Below are positions 13,548 to 24,810 of a DNA stretch of 64,000 nt, in pieces. Numbering within the stretch: position 1 is the first letter of the stretch; every line of letters starts with the position of its first letter. A program made the position numbers and the translations under genes. Source of the stretch: Nannobrachium achirus (lineage: Eukaryota; Chordata; Actinopteri; Myctophiformes; Myctophidae); NCBI GenBank assembly GCA_963921795.1, contig OY997642.1, forward strand, positions 42,274,653 to 42,338,652, given 5' to 3'. Below the pieces are notes generated by a model. That model made no database searches. It was not told the DNA's origin and saw only the letters and a list, made by a program, of their open reading frames with translations.

Positions 13548-13763
13548 CCACCACTGCTATTGCAGTTGATGCTCAGGGCAGGCTAGACTCAACAGCACCT
13601 CTCTGGTCACCCAGGGGTACTGAGGCTACACCAGAGGCTACATACAGACACACATACATACATACATACATACATACATACACGGATACACACACGGCCA
13701 CGCTATGGAGACGGTGTGACCACCGCTCAAAAAAGTCATTTTGGGGATGAACTACTCCTTTAA
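13209..13763. mobile_element. TTAA-flanked MITE (piggyBac/Kolobok-like)
   Basis: Inverted ends AGGAGTAGTTCACCCCC and AGGAGTAGTTCATCCCC (right end, complemented) are bounded by TTAA at 13209-13212 and 13760-13763. TTAA targeting is shared by piggyBac and Kolobok elements; which one cannot be decided. Contains the GAGCGGTGGT repeat. Confidence 0.75.
13461..13728. repeat. GAGCGGTGGT...ACCACCGCTC repeat with internal microsatellite
   Basis: The ends GAGCGGTGGT and ACCACCGCTC are exact complements. Inside are a (TG)n array (about 13469-13543), a (CATA)n run, and the segment GGCCACGCTATGGAGACGG. The same segment and the same ends occur, inverted, at 15298-15543. Confidence 0.65.
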
Positions 13764-14021
13764 ACAAATAGCATCTCTCGTACCTAACTGCAACTGTAAT
13801 ACCAATAATGAAAGTAGCTATTTTACTTAATAATAAACACAATTTGTAAAATGATATACTGCTATACTGCTAGCTACAGCAGTGGCTGAAACGACAGGAA
13901 GAAAAACAGAGCGAACATGTGCGCGAGTGTGCATGCCATCCGATCCGCGACTGGTTCGGCCCTCATCAAGTCGCCTTTCATCCAATTCGGCCCTCACCCC
14001 AAAATGAGTTCGACACCCCTG

Positions 14022-14457
14022 CTTTAGTCACTTATACTTTAACTCTACTTAGTTTACTAGTGGCGTCCCACAGGGGTCTATAGCAGGCCCCCTCTGCCCC
14101 CCCCCCCCCCTCCCCTCCCACACACACCAAATCTCTTTATCAAGAACAAGAGTAGATCTATAGGCTCACAGAGAGCTTGTAGGTCTATAGCTGAATGTTC
14201 ACCCCCAGAATAGGGATGCTGGGATGAAGTGGGATGAAAAACGTGATGCATTTTTTGGTTGTTTAGGTTAGTTGACTGACTGTATGTTGACGTTGCAGTT
14301 GCTCCCAGTGAGCTCACAGCAACCACAGTCTTCCCATCTCACTCTGTGGTTTTCCTGACATCCTGAAAGAAACAGACGGGTGTGGGGGGGGGGATGGAGT
14401 TGGGGGGGAAGGGACACAAACTCAATCCTTCTTTGCTGCTCTAATCCCCTGGCCATA

Positions 14458-14462
<5 letters not shown>
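14022..14462. other. Spacer with homopolymer tracts and one weak hairpin
   Basis: No gene. Contains a C-run at about 14096-14110 and a degraded hairpin of the recurring AGATCT(A)..AGGCTC type at 14152-14188. Confidence 0.5.
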
Positions 14463-14512
<50 letters not shown>

Positions 14513-14553
14513 GTGTGTGTTCGTGCATGTGTGCTTGTGTGGTGCGCGCGCGC

Positions 14554-14614
<61 letters not shown>
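14463..14614. repeat. (TG)n microsatellite with CG and GA tracts
   Basis: Two TG runs separated by a (CG)n patch near 14543-14553 and ending in (GA)n. Confidence 0.95.
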
Positions 14615-14680
14615 CGCGCAGTAACAATGCTACTCGTTAACGTTAAGGAATGAATATCTCACATGTGGCCGCTCGCTCGC

Positions 14681-14692
14681 ACACACACACAC

Positions 14693-14739
<47 letters not shown>
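14681..14739. repeat. (CA)n microsatellite
   Basis: CA repeat lying in inverted orientation to the (TG)n array about 70 bp to its left. Confidence 0.95.
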
Positions 14740-14743
<4 letters not shown>

Positions 14744-15297
14744 CATTCGCCGCTCACAGGAAATGCTTGTCTGCGTGTGTTTCCTTTTTCAGTTTTTCCC
14801 ATCTGCTTCCCGTTAGAAGCACACAGAGGAGAATGGTCACCCACTCCCATCCTGCCAAGCTGACATTTTAAACACACTCCAGTCCCCGGTAATGGCTGAC
14901 TGTCGTCACAGTGATTCACAAAAGGAGCTGAAGTCATGATGTCCACGTGGACTCAACAAACCTCCCTGCACTTATCAAAGACTGCTCTAAAAATGTCTCA
15001 CAGTCATCATGTATGGGCCGGCTCACACACTATCACATGTTGGGTCCCCCTCTGCCTTGGCTTTCTCACATGTTTTGTGTCTCTCTCCACCACATCAATG
15101 GAAAAAATGTCACAGTAGAATTGAAGAATAGGAGTTTTTGTCTTTGGTCTAGTTTTAATATCGTTGAAACCTCTCCATATCTTCACATTTTTGTAAATTA
15201 ACACTTTATCATACTACAGCGTCACACAAAAGCATCGTCAAAAGTATCTGCTACTTTTGCTGCTTTTGAATTTGAATCCTGAAAGTAACAGTTTTTG

Positions 15298-15543
15298 AGC
15301 GGTGGTCACACCGTCTCCATAGCGTGGCCGTGTGTGTAGGTATGTTTGTATGTGGGTGGGTGGGTCTGTATGTAGCCTGAAGCCTGTGGTTTAGTACCTT
15401 TTATGACCACACATGTTAAGGGAGGGGCGCTGTTTTCAGGCCAGGCCAGGCCAGGCCAGGCACACACACACACGCACACACACGCACGCACACACACACA
15501 CACACAGGGGGGAAGGGGGGAGGGGGTGGGTAAACCACCGCTC
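15298..15543. repeat. GAGCGGTGGT...ACCACCGCTC repeat, copy 2
   Basis: Same ends as 13461-13728. Inside: CCGTCTCCATAGCGTGGCCG, four to five tandem CAGGC units (about 15437-15460), a (CA)n run and a G-rich tract. The CCAGG tandem also occurs at 6820-6838. Confidence 0.6.
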
Positions 15544-16921
15544 AGTTCACACGGGTGTGATTTTTTTTATCCTGCTGCCATGAGCTAAAATACATTTGTT
15601 TTCTACTTTAAACTGAACAGAGCTGCCTTGGATCCTTTCTTAGTTCCCCACCTCACCCCTGCACAGTTTTTGATACCATGGAATGGAACTAGAATAGTTT
15701 TTGTCCTAAGATTCATATACCCTCTCCAAAGAGCACCTGTCTACAGTTTATTGTTTTATTCACGGATCCATGCAGTGCTTCTTCTACTTTTATCTATTCC
15801 TGAAAGTAACAGTTTTGGACATATGAGGTTTCCACCAGATAGAGTTGCTATTCATCTTCTATTCCAACAAACAGTTTCAACGTTGCAGGATTCAAAAATA
15901 TAAAGATTTCTTGGGTAAACATTTACCACAACACATTTCATAGTGTCCCAATAGGTGCGGCTATACAGTATGCTGACAAAATGAAATTTGTATGAAAGCG
16001 GACAACCGATATTTCAATGTAACCGCCTGTCTTAAGCGCTCCTAGTTACTAAACGCCTTTGGAAAACCCTGAAAAACATCTACATAGTAATACAATAGTG
16101 TTTCTTTAATGCCTTCAAAGGCTCGCCTCTCTCTTTAATGTTTGAGACGTGTTCATTATTCTAAACCGCTAATGATCAGAAGTACCCCCTGCTGTGACGG
16201 AAGAACATGGAAGCAGCTCTGAAGCCAGACCCACTCCACCAGGAAGCTGAACATCTGGACAGACCATGAGAGGGGGGGGGGGGGCATTCAGACTGCATCT
16301 AAATGCTGTGGGAGAATTCCCTTCTAATTATAAACGTCTGTTTTCACAAGCGCTCTGGTGCTTTCTCTCCTATAGCTCCGGCGCTCGCCGCTGCGTTCAT
16401 TTGTCAGACAAAATATAGAGCAGTCCATTATAATACCGTTTCCTCATATGAACACTAGCCATGGCTCTCAGCCCAGGCCTGTGTCATAAGCGGGTGGGTT
16501 TGGTGTTGCGGCGGGCTTCGTAGCTGACACTGGTTTCCTTTTCCAGGAAGCAGACTTCCTTAGTCATATGCAGCACTTTGGCAAGGCCTCCTTTCCCTTT
16601 CCCATAACCTACAAACCTGGTGGAGGTTCAATCCCTATTGTTCAGGTTGCAACCTTGCTTTCACATATACTGTATACAGCTCTTGTGCTCAAGCTTTTTC
16701 CCATTTATCTTCGTGTGAAGTCTTTGCACATTTTCTTCTGCCCGTGTGGGAGTCAACGCTTTTTCTGGCAGTTATTTCCAGTTAATTCCCAGCTTTCCCA
16801 TTATCCCTTACAACGTTTTTTTCTTCTTTTTAAATTCTGTTTTCCCCATTTCAGACCGCTAAACCTTTATGCTGTTAACTTTAGTCTTTAATGTCTCGAT
16901 TTATTTAAAGTGACTCAAAGT
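15544..16921. other. Intergenic; weak repeat remnants
   Basis: No convincing gene. The 107-residue frame at 16568-16891 (+) has no recognisable domain. A half copy of MITE family A (AACAGTTTTGGACATATGAGG) is visible near 15808-15835. Confidence 0.4.
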
Positions 16922-16926
16922 GTTTG

Positions 16927-16963
<37 letters not shown>

Positions 16964-17005
16964 TTTATTAGTCATAAATGTAAACAGCACAAGGTACGCT
17001 CAGAG
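16922..17005 (-). repeat. LINE 3' tail, (ATTG)n
   Basis: TTGATTGATT repeats followed by GAATACTTTATTAG. Read on the minus strand this is an L2/CR1-type 3' UTR ending in (TCAA)n. Similar tails occur at 33180, 58183 and 59636, and inverted at 19580. Confidence 0.6.
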
Positions 17006-17328
17006 TACATTAAGACTAAAAGGATAGCACAATAAAGTCCTGGGGACTTGTTTCCATTGTTGTCCTATTCCAAGTTGTTTTAGAACCATGTTGTCTCTAC
17101 TGGAACATTCTAGTCACATATCAGACCTGTCACTCCTGTCACTCACATGATGATCCTGTTGTCTACTTCCTTTGTGGGAGTTTTTGTACTGATAAACCCT
17201 CGGGGGCTTCCTCTCTACCTCTTTTGTAGATTTTAGTTTTTGTATCTTTAAATTGTGTCTCCTGCTTTTGTAGAATCTTTTTGTAACTTTTTCACTTTCT
17301 TGAGTTTGTCATTATTAATCTGAATCTG
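17006..17328. other. Intergenic
   Basis: No gene or complete repeat recognised. Confidence 0.4.
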
Positions 17329-17515
17329 GTTGCCGGTTCAGTAACTGGCTCCTCCCGGCTCTGTGTGGAAATGTCCTTGAGCAAGACACAATGAACCCCA
17401 AACGACTCCTGATGAGCAGGTTGGTGGACACACCCTGGGTGACACCGGAGTGTATGATGGGGTGAATGTAATGCACATGGAAAAACACTTTGGATGAAGT
17501 AAATGCAGAACATTA
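17329..17515 (+). repeat. SINE, tail portion
   Basis: Carries GTCCTTGAGCAAGACACAATG and GATGAGCAGGTTGGTG, matching the body of the SINE at 38081-38290. The Pol III head is degraded here. Confidence 0.55.
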
Positions 17516-17797
17516 TATTATTTAGCAATCTGAATGAACCATCGGACTAATGAACCTTCGGACTTATGGGCAGTCCCCCTGAAATGAATCTGATCAAGCT
17601 GGGGGAGCTACAAATGAAGCTGAGTATGGACCAGCCTTCACCAAAACAGACAGCAGAGCAGCAGAAGCCTGCAGCATGACTTGAGAAGCACTATTGTGTC
17701 TGAAGACTGAAGCCAGAGCTTCAGGCAATGAGATGAGATGCCAGATAAGGTTCTGTTCCTTAACTGGGGTCAGAGTGCACATTCTGCATTGTCTACA

Positions 17798-17929
17798 CGC
17801 ACACACACGCACGCACGCACACGCGCACGCACGCACGCATGCACGCACGCGCGCACGCACGCACGCACGCACACAACACACACACGCACACACGCACGCA
17901 CGCACGCACACACACACACACACACACAA
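17798..17929. repeat. (CA)n/(CACG)n microsatellite
   Basis: Mixed CACG, CGCG and CA units over about 130 bp. Confidence 0.95.
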
Positions 17930-18179
17930 AGTCTTGAGGCTTTGGAGTTTCATCCTTATCAGTTAACAGGTTTAACTGGATTAAGACAGGGTAGAGCTGC
18001 ACCAGCTGTTCTTAAGTTCTTGCTTAATTTGGACCTAAAATGTACAAATGGGGCTTATAGCAACTATTGGGTAGTTTGAGACTCACTAGCCACTACATTT
18101 AACACAGGACATACATCTACCTTGGTTGATCCAATAAGCACTAATATTGAACAGGTGTGTTATGTCATGTGCATAATGT

Positions 18180-18296
18180 TGACATACACACATACGCATA
18201 TACTTACATAATGTTGACATACACACATATGCATATACTTACATAATGTTGACATACATACATACACATATATACTTGCATAATGTTGACATACAT
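18180..18296 (+). repeat. Short tandem repeat, about 42-50 bp unit
   Basis: Three copies of a unit built on ATAATGTTGACATACACACAT followed by ATGCATATACTTAC. Confidence 0.8.
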
Positions 18297-18375
18297 GATA
18301 ATGACAATATTTTACGTCATTGTTATGTACAAAGCGCTGACACTAATTTCACCCACTTCAACCTGTGATGTATAT

Positions 18376-18455
18376 TAGGGTTGTGCTTGGTCTTCCTTCT
18401 CGGGCCCACCTCACCGCTTATCACTACACCAGTAAGACTCCCTAATCAGGAGATA
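18376..18455 (+). pseudogene. LINE ORF fragment, upstream of insert
   Basis: Encodes a GPTSPLITT-type stretch like the region after the RT domain of the LINE at 35341-36480. It ends at CACCAGTAAGACTCCCTAATC, the same junction found in the second LINE copy. Confidence 0.5.
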
Positions 18456-19075
18456 AGCGACCGTAGGTCGCTTATCTCCACAAATAGGGCAAAAATTTGT
18501 TTTTCCAAAATCTTTCTGATCCATGTTGATGACATGAGTGTAGACATGCTGTGTAGTGATTTTCGTGATTTTAGGGCAAAATCTGTAGGAGCAGTGTCCA
18601 AAAATGTGTTTTAGAAATCGGCCTGAAGGTGGCGCTAGAAGAGGGCCATGTGAGAAATGAGGGGTGGGGTCTCCGCGTTGCCTTGGCGGACAAATAGGTA
18701 CGGGCCCCGGCTCTCCCACGCTCCTAGCCCGAGTTACGGCATTTTATGTGAGCTGCAGTGGAGGGGGTCCTCCACTGGGGGCGCCACCACTTTTGCATCC
18801 GTTCTGGAGCACCAGGAGTGGGTGGTCCCCAGGAATTCCCCGTGAGCAGCCCCGTTGGGGTGGTCATTTGGTCATTTTTGCACATTTGGTCATTTTTTAC
18901 ACCTGGGGGTCCCCCAGGGACCTGGGGGTCCCTGGAGCTGCGGGGGTCCTTGGAGGTTGTAGTTTGGCAGGTAAGGAGTGTGTGTGCAAAATTTGGCATG
19001 GATGGGGGCAACGGTTGTGGAGATATGAGCAGGGATAAGCGTGGGGTGGCTTACAGTAGCTGACAGAGTACAGCA
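18456..19075 (-). repeat. Hairpin-bounded repeat inserted in LINE, short copy
   Basis: Begins with the hairpin GATAAGCGACC-GTA-GGTCGCTTATC. Then one copy of a roughly 130-bp unit (GCAGTGTCCAAAAATGTG..CCTGAAGGTGGCGC), a GGGGGTCC-rich part, and ends near GAGATATGAGCAGGG. The longer relative at 33626-35340 has four such units. The ORFs here are spurious. Confidence 0.65.
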
Positions 19076-19613
19076 TCTTGCAATGGGCGTGGGTGTACAA
19101 CACTACACCTCCAAGATACCCATGTACCTGACAAACTACTTCCAAAATGTCAAGGATGTCCAGATTACAACACCAGAGGTAGCTCTACTAACCATGTTCA
19201 ACCCAGATTTAACACAATAAAAGGCTCTATTTCGTTCTCCAGCAGGCCTTAAAGGAGTGCAAATCCTTAGCCTCCTTCAAAATCGGTCTGAAAATTCACC
19301 TTCAGATGGCTGCTACTATAGTGACTTGTAAATAGACTAAGCCCCCATCTGTTGTATTTATCGCCCTGTTTTTTTTTCTGATTTTGTAATTGATGTTATC
19401 CTATGCAAAGTACTCTGTTCTATCCGCCTGCATGTTATATGAGATACCTGAGAAGTGGTTCCTGTGTAAATAAGCCATAAAGATTACTACTAGGATATCC
19501 TTTTAGTTGACCTTGTACCAGTTATCTTTGCTGTCATGAAACTGTACTCTTTTCTATTGCAAACTGCTAATAAACTCATCAATCAATCAATCAATCATGT
19601 GACAATAACATTG
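19076..19613 (+). pseudogene. LINE 3' end (L2/CR1-type)
   Basis: Contains AAGATACCCATGTACCTGAC and AGGATGTCCA.GATTACAACACCAGA, which also occur inverted in 33460-33620. There they encode IPMYLTKYF and HDYNTRS, the C-terminal end of a LINE ORF. Ends with AATAAACTCA(TCAA)n, the 3' tail. Frameshifted and dead. Confidence 0.65.
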
Positions 19614-20585
19614 ATTCTGATTCTGAGGTGTGCTTTCACATTTTCATATTGAGTAGTGGGAAATAGGGATGAACGATTATGGCTCTTGGTGTCTTGCCTT
19701 TGGTCAAATGGTCTGTAATCGTCTCTGTGATTTTATTGTGCCTCTGCTAGACTGAAGGAAGTAGATATGGGTTCATTGGGTTGTACAGTTTTCTGGTTAT
19801 TAACTCTTGTGTAATGTTGAGTAGATGAGCGCAAGGTGCAAAAGCTGTTCAAATACATGTTTAATTAATTGCCAGGTTTCATGATTACATAACTATGAAA
19901 GATAAAGTAACCATTTTCGATTGCCATAATAATAAGTGAACATTCGGGCGAAAATCAGTTGATCGTTTGCCAAAAGTAGCTGATCTAAAAGATCACAACA
20001 CAGGCTTTTAGATTGGCTATGTCTTGACACGAATCAACAAAGTATATAAGGTATAAGAAGTTGTGCGGAAGTTGTAACTTACAGTCATCCCCAACGTTTC
20101 TGTCTGTCTCCTTTTCACTTCTATGATAGACATAATGGTGACCGTGTTTTGTGCCTAATTATTACAGATCATGTGAGTGGGTTTCCCGGCGAGTGAATAA
20201 CCCCATTCAACACGTCATGAGTGGCCAAGGCGCTGCTGATGCTGTCCACTCTCAATGACCTCATTGAGTGTGAGATGAGTTATAGGGCCGTTCCTTCCTA
20301 TCATATGACAATAGAGTCTGGCAGGGAGGACACTGGAAACTGCTCCCCATAGCAGTTCATCTATTAGCACCACATGTGCTGATTAGAGCAGACATCGGAC
20401 AAAGGGGAGTCTGGCAGACCGCACACACACAAACACACACACACATAAATACAGTACAAACCCAGGCTTGTTGTAGGCTGAGGGCCTATATTGTCTACTA
20501 AAGCAGTGTGATTCTCAGCCTGGTGGGCCGTGAGGATACTGCAAGTGGAACCCAAATAATTGCCAAAACACTAACAATTTAATGA
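19614..20585. other. Intergenic
   Basis: No gene. A short diverged hairpin (GATCTAAAAGATCAC..CTTTTAGATTGGC, near 19981-20017) resembles the recurring GATCTACAAGC stem. Confidence 0.4.
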
Positions 20586-20589
20586 TAAA

Positions 20590-21270
20590 AAACTATTAAC
20601 TCATACAGTGCCCCGGGCCACAAGTGGCCGCTAGAGTGCCAGAAAAATCTCTATAGGCTTTCGCTCTAGCTTCCGTCGACACTGTCCGAAGTGCCTTGGG
20701 ATTTCACTCCAGCCAATGCTATGGGTGACGAGAGGAGGAAGTTAGCTTACACTTAGCCATTCACTGCTAACCCCTTTAGAAGCCCGATCTAAAGCTATTT
20801 CAGTCGCAAAAAAACGTTCTCTTTGGTCTGGGAACACAATTCAGAGAAAATCCTTTCTAAAGATGTGACTTATTATTGGAGTGGGCGGCGCGATGCGGCC
20901 GTTTGCGCGAATACGGCCCGTGGATGGCCGAGTGTCGGCCCCGGCCATGGATGGAAATTTAGACCGGGGCTTCGTTGAGGCCTCCGATTAAATAATTCAT
21001 TTTATTAAATATCCCGAACTAGATCGGGATAGGCACCCTGGAATACGTCGTGCCGCCGACAGTATAGATTGAGTTTTTTTGGGGGGGCTCTAAACTTTAT
21101 TTTAAACCATTTTCAATGGAATAAATCGTCGGACCATCTAGCGTCTCTCGTTGGTAAGCGCTGGACGAGCCAGGACCACCCACGTTGCTCCAAGCAGCTC
21201 AGGGTAAGTAAAATAGCAAATAAAATATTGTATTGGATTGAAAATATCCCGAACTTGTTCGGGATAGGCA
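20590..21270. other. CpG-rich block with repeated CCCGAAC/GTTCGGG hairpins
   Basis: CpG density is far above that of the surroundings, especially 20880-21060 (GGCGGCGCGATGCGGCC and following). ATCCCGAACtagaTCGGGAT at 21010-21031 recurs as TATCCCGAACTTGTTCGGGATA near 21244-21267, each followed by GGCAC. No ORF fits a known gene. It could be a promoter-like CpG island or an undescribed repeat. Confidence 0.45.
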
Positions 21271-21364
21271 CGATTAGGGTTAAGTACATAAAGTCATGGA
21301 CTTTTTTCTTGAAAAGCTTGAAATTAATGTTTTCATTGTGATACTGATACATAGGGATATAAAG

Positions 21365-21540
21365 TAAATATTGTCACTGTCAGGCAGAAACCTTGCATCT
21401 CCAAGTTTCAAATTTTTATGTTTTTTTCCCCCGTAAAGTAAAGCCCTACTTCATCATACAAGACTGTCGCACAAAACTAGTGGTGCGAGGCGTTGTGTGC
21501 TTCACTATTTTAAATCGTTTTTAAAATAATAACAAAAAAA
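21365..21540. mobile_element. MITE family A, degraded copy
   Basis: GTCAGGCAGAAACCTTGCATCTCC matches the left end of 2810-3074. The central hairpin has lost its left arm; only GTGCGAGGCGTTGTGTGCTT remains. Confidence 0.55.
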
Positions 21541-21606
21541 GGTGGAGGCTGCGTGGGAGGCACACTCACACACACACATGCACACACACGCACGCATGCA
21601 TGCATG

Positions 21607-22565
21607 CATAGGCGATTCTAGCCTCTTCCAGCAGGGGGTGCACGACCTCTATTACCTCATGCACGCGCGCACAGCAAGCGCGCACGCGAAAAAAATTGCG
21701 GATATTAGCGGTTTTGTAATGTTGTTTTAGCGGATTTCTGCAGTTAATTTTGTACCCAAATGTAACACAATATAAACAAAAAAAAGTGTAAAACAGGTGC
21801 TTCTTTTTCTAGACACCATATGTCTATCTATAGGATTTATTTACTTATTTTGCAGACAAGTTGGCTTCATTTGGCTCCTCTGGGTCTGGGCCTGGGGTAA
21901 CAACAGTTGAGTCTGGAGTGGGGCTTGCTTGCTGTGGAGGAACCGGGGCCTCGGTCTCCGGCAACAGCGAGCCTTCCACAGTGATGTCGGTGGCTGGATC
22001 ACTGCTGCTGCAAGCTCCGTCCACCTCCTCTGGTTCACGTTCATTAGCATTACTGTCAGTGTCGAGTGAACCCGTGTTCACATTTCCTGATGATGAACTA
22101 TCGGTTGTGGCACTGGGTTTGCTCTTTTTTATAAAGAATTGGTCAATTGTCTTTGTATTTATAGTTCGTTTCGCCATTATTGCTGCTCTGCTGCTGTATG
22201 TATCCATATTGTTTTAGGCGGGCGGAAACAGATAAGGAAATCACGGAATTGTGGGTCATCATATCAGAGTCACACAGCCGGCCAGCACAGGTGTCAATCT
22301 CACAGCCCACCCACAGTGCCTGCCAAGTCTGCCAACAGCGCCGTCGCCAAGCAAGCTGATAGGTCTTACATTGCAAGCAAGCAAGCTGAAATACTTGCCC
22401 CTCCACCTCTCTTTTTGCGCACATTTTACAAATCACGATCACTGTTTTATTTAATAATTATAAAATAAAGTTACATTACAAAAAAAAAAAAAAAAAAATC
22501 AAAATGGCCGCCTGGCGGCCAGGGGGTGCACGTGCACCCTAGGACACCCCTTAAAATCGCCTATG
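21607..22565 (-). mobile_element. hAT-like element with ORF fragment
   Basis: The ends CATAGGCGATTCTA and TAAAATCGCCTATG are inverted repeats with one mismatch, about 960 bp apart. A second inner inverted motif is GGGGGTGCAC(G) at both ends. Holds one minus-strand ORF and an AATAAA followed by an A19 run at about 22479-22498 on the plus strand. No transposase core is present. Confidence 0.55.
21845..22207 (-). CDS. Short ORF, N-terminal fragment resembling hAT/ZMYM1-like proteins
   Basis: Gives 120 residues; the second Met (about residue 11, MAKRTINTKTI) is the more likely start. Early residues KTIDQFFIKKSKP resemble the N-terminal LDSFFKK-type motif seen in many fish hAT/ZMYM1-like proteins. 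The rest is a low-complexity Ser/Asp/Glu/Pro tail rich in acidic residues (DTDSNANEREPEEVDG), followed by a stop. The BED finger and the catalytic and dimerisation domains of a full hAT transposase are absent, so this is either a truncated first exon or a chance survivor inside a non-autonomous element. The match to ZMYM1-like proteins is by eye only. It lies between the inverted ends of 21607-22565, which supports a transposon origin. Confidence 0.4.
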   Translation of the reverse strand: MDTYSSRAAIMAKRTINTKTIDQFFIKKSKPSATTDSSSSGNVNTGSLDTDSNANEREPEEVDGACSSSDPATDITVEGSLLPETEAPVPPQQASPTPDSTVVTPGPDPEEPNEANLSAK

Positions 22566-23269
22566 TGTGCATGTGTGTGTGTGAGTGTGCCTGGCCTGCT
22601 CAACAGCGCTCCTCCCTTAACGTGTGTGTGTGGTCAGCAGAGGTATTGAAATGATATGTACATAGCCAGCCACAATGCCACATACGGACATAACCACTCA
22701 GAGGAGCGGCTCCACCGCTCAAAACATACATTTTATGAAGACAATCCGAGGTCTATGATCTTTTATGTGGCTGCTTATTGCAGATGTCCTGAGGTTTCAC
22801 TGAGCCTTCTACTGTGTGCTACAGAACGTGATGGATGCTAGTGTGCTGAATGTGACATATTATGGGATGGATACTAGTGTTTTAAATGCGGTATAGATAT
22901 ATTATGGGATCGATACTAGTGTTTTGAATGTGGTATAGATATATTATGGGATGGATGTTTTGCTCAATCATTGTGTCAAAGTGTCTATAAATAATGTATA
23001 TAAAAAGATTGGTTGCTATGCTTTCTGCATAATAAACTGTGCCTGCTTGACAGTTCAATTATTCTAGATAATGATCAAATATATCACCTCCACGTTCAAC
23101 TGTGTTTAAAACTATACGTATACACTCTAAATGGCGTTGTGTTGAACAACCAGTCTAGAGGGCATTATAATTACTCTAATTGAGTTCATATAATTGATTT
23201 AACTCTCAAATACCTGGAGCGCGCCTGAGTCGCGTTAGATTTTAACCACTTTAACCATTATTTTATGCT
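22566..23269. other. Intergenic
   Basis: No gene. Contains a short direct repeat of TATTATGGGAT(G/C)GATACTAGTGTTTT around 22858-22960. Confidence 0.45.
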
Positions 23270-23665
23270 TTAACTTTCAGCTTGTAGATCTGCTATTTTT
23301 GAAAAATCGTGAAAATGAGTGCAAGTCTTTGAATATATTTGACCCGATCTTTGACCCGACTTCCAAATCCTTCTTCTAAATCATGGTGTTCTCAAACTTT
23401 TTCATGTCAAGGACCCCCAACATTACATGTATTTGGCCACGGACCCCCATCTCAAAATATGTTGTTCCAGGGACCACCCAGAAGCAAATATTAAAGTTAC
23501 AAATGTTAGCTTTTAAGTAGATATATTCAAAGACTTGCAAAAATAATCATGATTTTTCAAAAATAGCAGATCTACAAGCTCGCAGCGCGGCACTCGGTGC
23601 TTGTATATCTGCTATTTTTCAGTAGTTAAAGCAGTCAATAATCCTAGGCCTAAATGGGTTAAACT
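23270..23665 (+). mobile_element. hAT MITE fragment (GACCCCC family)
   Basis: Carries TCAAGGACCCCCAACATTAC..CCAGGGACC and a full hairpin at 23560-23620 with stem AATAGCAGATCTACAAGCTC, plus a lone half-stem at 23275-23301. The CAGGGG ends are missing. Confidence 0.6.
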
Positions 23666-24151
23666 GCCTATGGAACTGTAGGAGCTATCAACAGTTTATA
23701 ATGCCCTACTGTATACGAGATACCTTTATGAAGATGAATCTGCTGCATTAGCTCAAGCGCAGCAGTAATGTCTTAGAGGGCTCCTAGCTTTTCTTTTTTC
23801 CCCACACATGCATGACATTCTGTCTGGTCAGCAGAAGTTCCCTGTAGCAAAGACATTAGTGGATTAAAACAGCCGCTTGCACAAGGTGTCTCCGCACCAT
23901 TCAAGGGTGTGGACGCACTGTTCTAACAGTGAACTGGTTTTACACACATTTCCAGCGCTGTAAGAAGTTCTCTCCGATGTTTTTGAACATTTTTGAAAAA
24001 AATATACAAAATGTTATACACTTAATCTTCTCTTCTGTGGGTCCCTGGCACAAAACATTTTCAGATGGGGGTCGTAAGGCCAATATCAATGTGGGGTCCT
24101 TGACATGAAAAAGTCAAGGACACCACCAATGGTGTAGTAATTAGTATAAAG

Positions 24152-24575
24152 CAGGGGTCTTCAACAGGGGGTCCGGGACACCTAGGGGGTCCTCAGAGTT
24201 ACTACATGGGGTCCTCCAAAACTGAGTGATAGAACCTTTTCCCCCCTTTTTTATATTAAACACTTGAACTCTAGTGTCCATATTCTGAGAACTTTAGCCA
24301 AAAATATTTTCTGCAAAGAGGTTTGGTGTAGAGGGGAAAAAGAGCAGACTGAAAGAGAAGTACAGAGTGAAAGGTGAAGTTTATTAAGTATTGACGGTTC
24401 AAGTGGTTAAATATCTGAAAACACAAATTGACATGAATCCGAAATACACTGATGATCTTGCTGTCAAACAATGAAACTATATGGAATCTCTGAAAAGGTT
24501 GTGGGGGGTCCCTGCCTCATCTCTCTCTCTCTCTAAACTAAGGGGTCCTTGGCCTGAAAACGTTGAAGACCCCTG
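24152..24575. mobile_element. Non-autonomous hAT MITE, CAGGGGTCTTCAAC ends
   Basis: Inverted ends CAGGGGTCTTCAAC and GTTGAAGACCCCTG. An exact 8-bp target duplication GTATAAAG flanks it (24144-24151, 24576-24583). Non-coding, with GGGGGTCC motifs shared with the other hAT MITEs nearby. Confidence 0.85.
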
Positions 24576-24810
24576 GTATAAAGTGTAAAAACTGGTTGGG
24601 AGTAATTGTTATACTTTCCTGTCCTGAATAATATCACTGCAGAACCTGCATTTCCAAGGAGTTGATTAAAAACAAGCCTCTGGTGATAAATTCGCCCCAC
24701 ATTGGTCCCTCACTACTTCGGAGGGAGTGAAAAACAAATACATGAAAGGTCGGTGGCCTTATAGTTTTTGCCCCTAGTGGCGGAAAAAATTACCTCTGGG
24801 AACTCAGATT

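Larger units (their letters stand above)
12594..14021. mobile_element. hAT-type element, host of nested insertions
   Basis: Termini CAGGGATGTCAAACATA and (reverse complement of the right end) CAGGGGTGTCGAACTCATT. An exact 8-bp target duplication CTTTAGTC flanks it at 12586-12593 and 14022-14029. No transposase ORF was seen, so it is non-autonomous or decayed. A TTAA element sits inside at 13209-13763. Confidence 0.8.

Noticed and set aside
18657..19063. Overlapping ORFs of 101-124 residues
   Set aside because: They lie in the repeat also found at 33626-35340, where the reading frames are not preserved.
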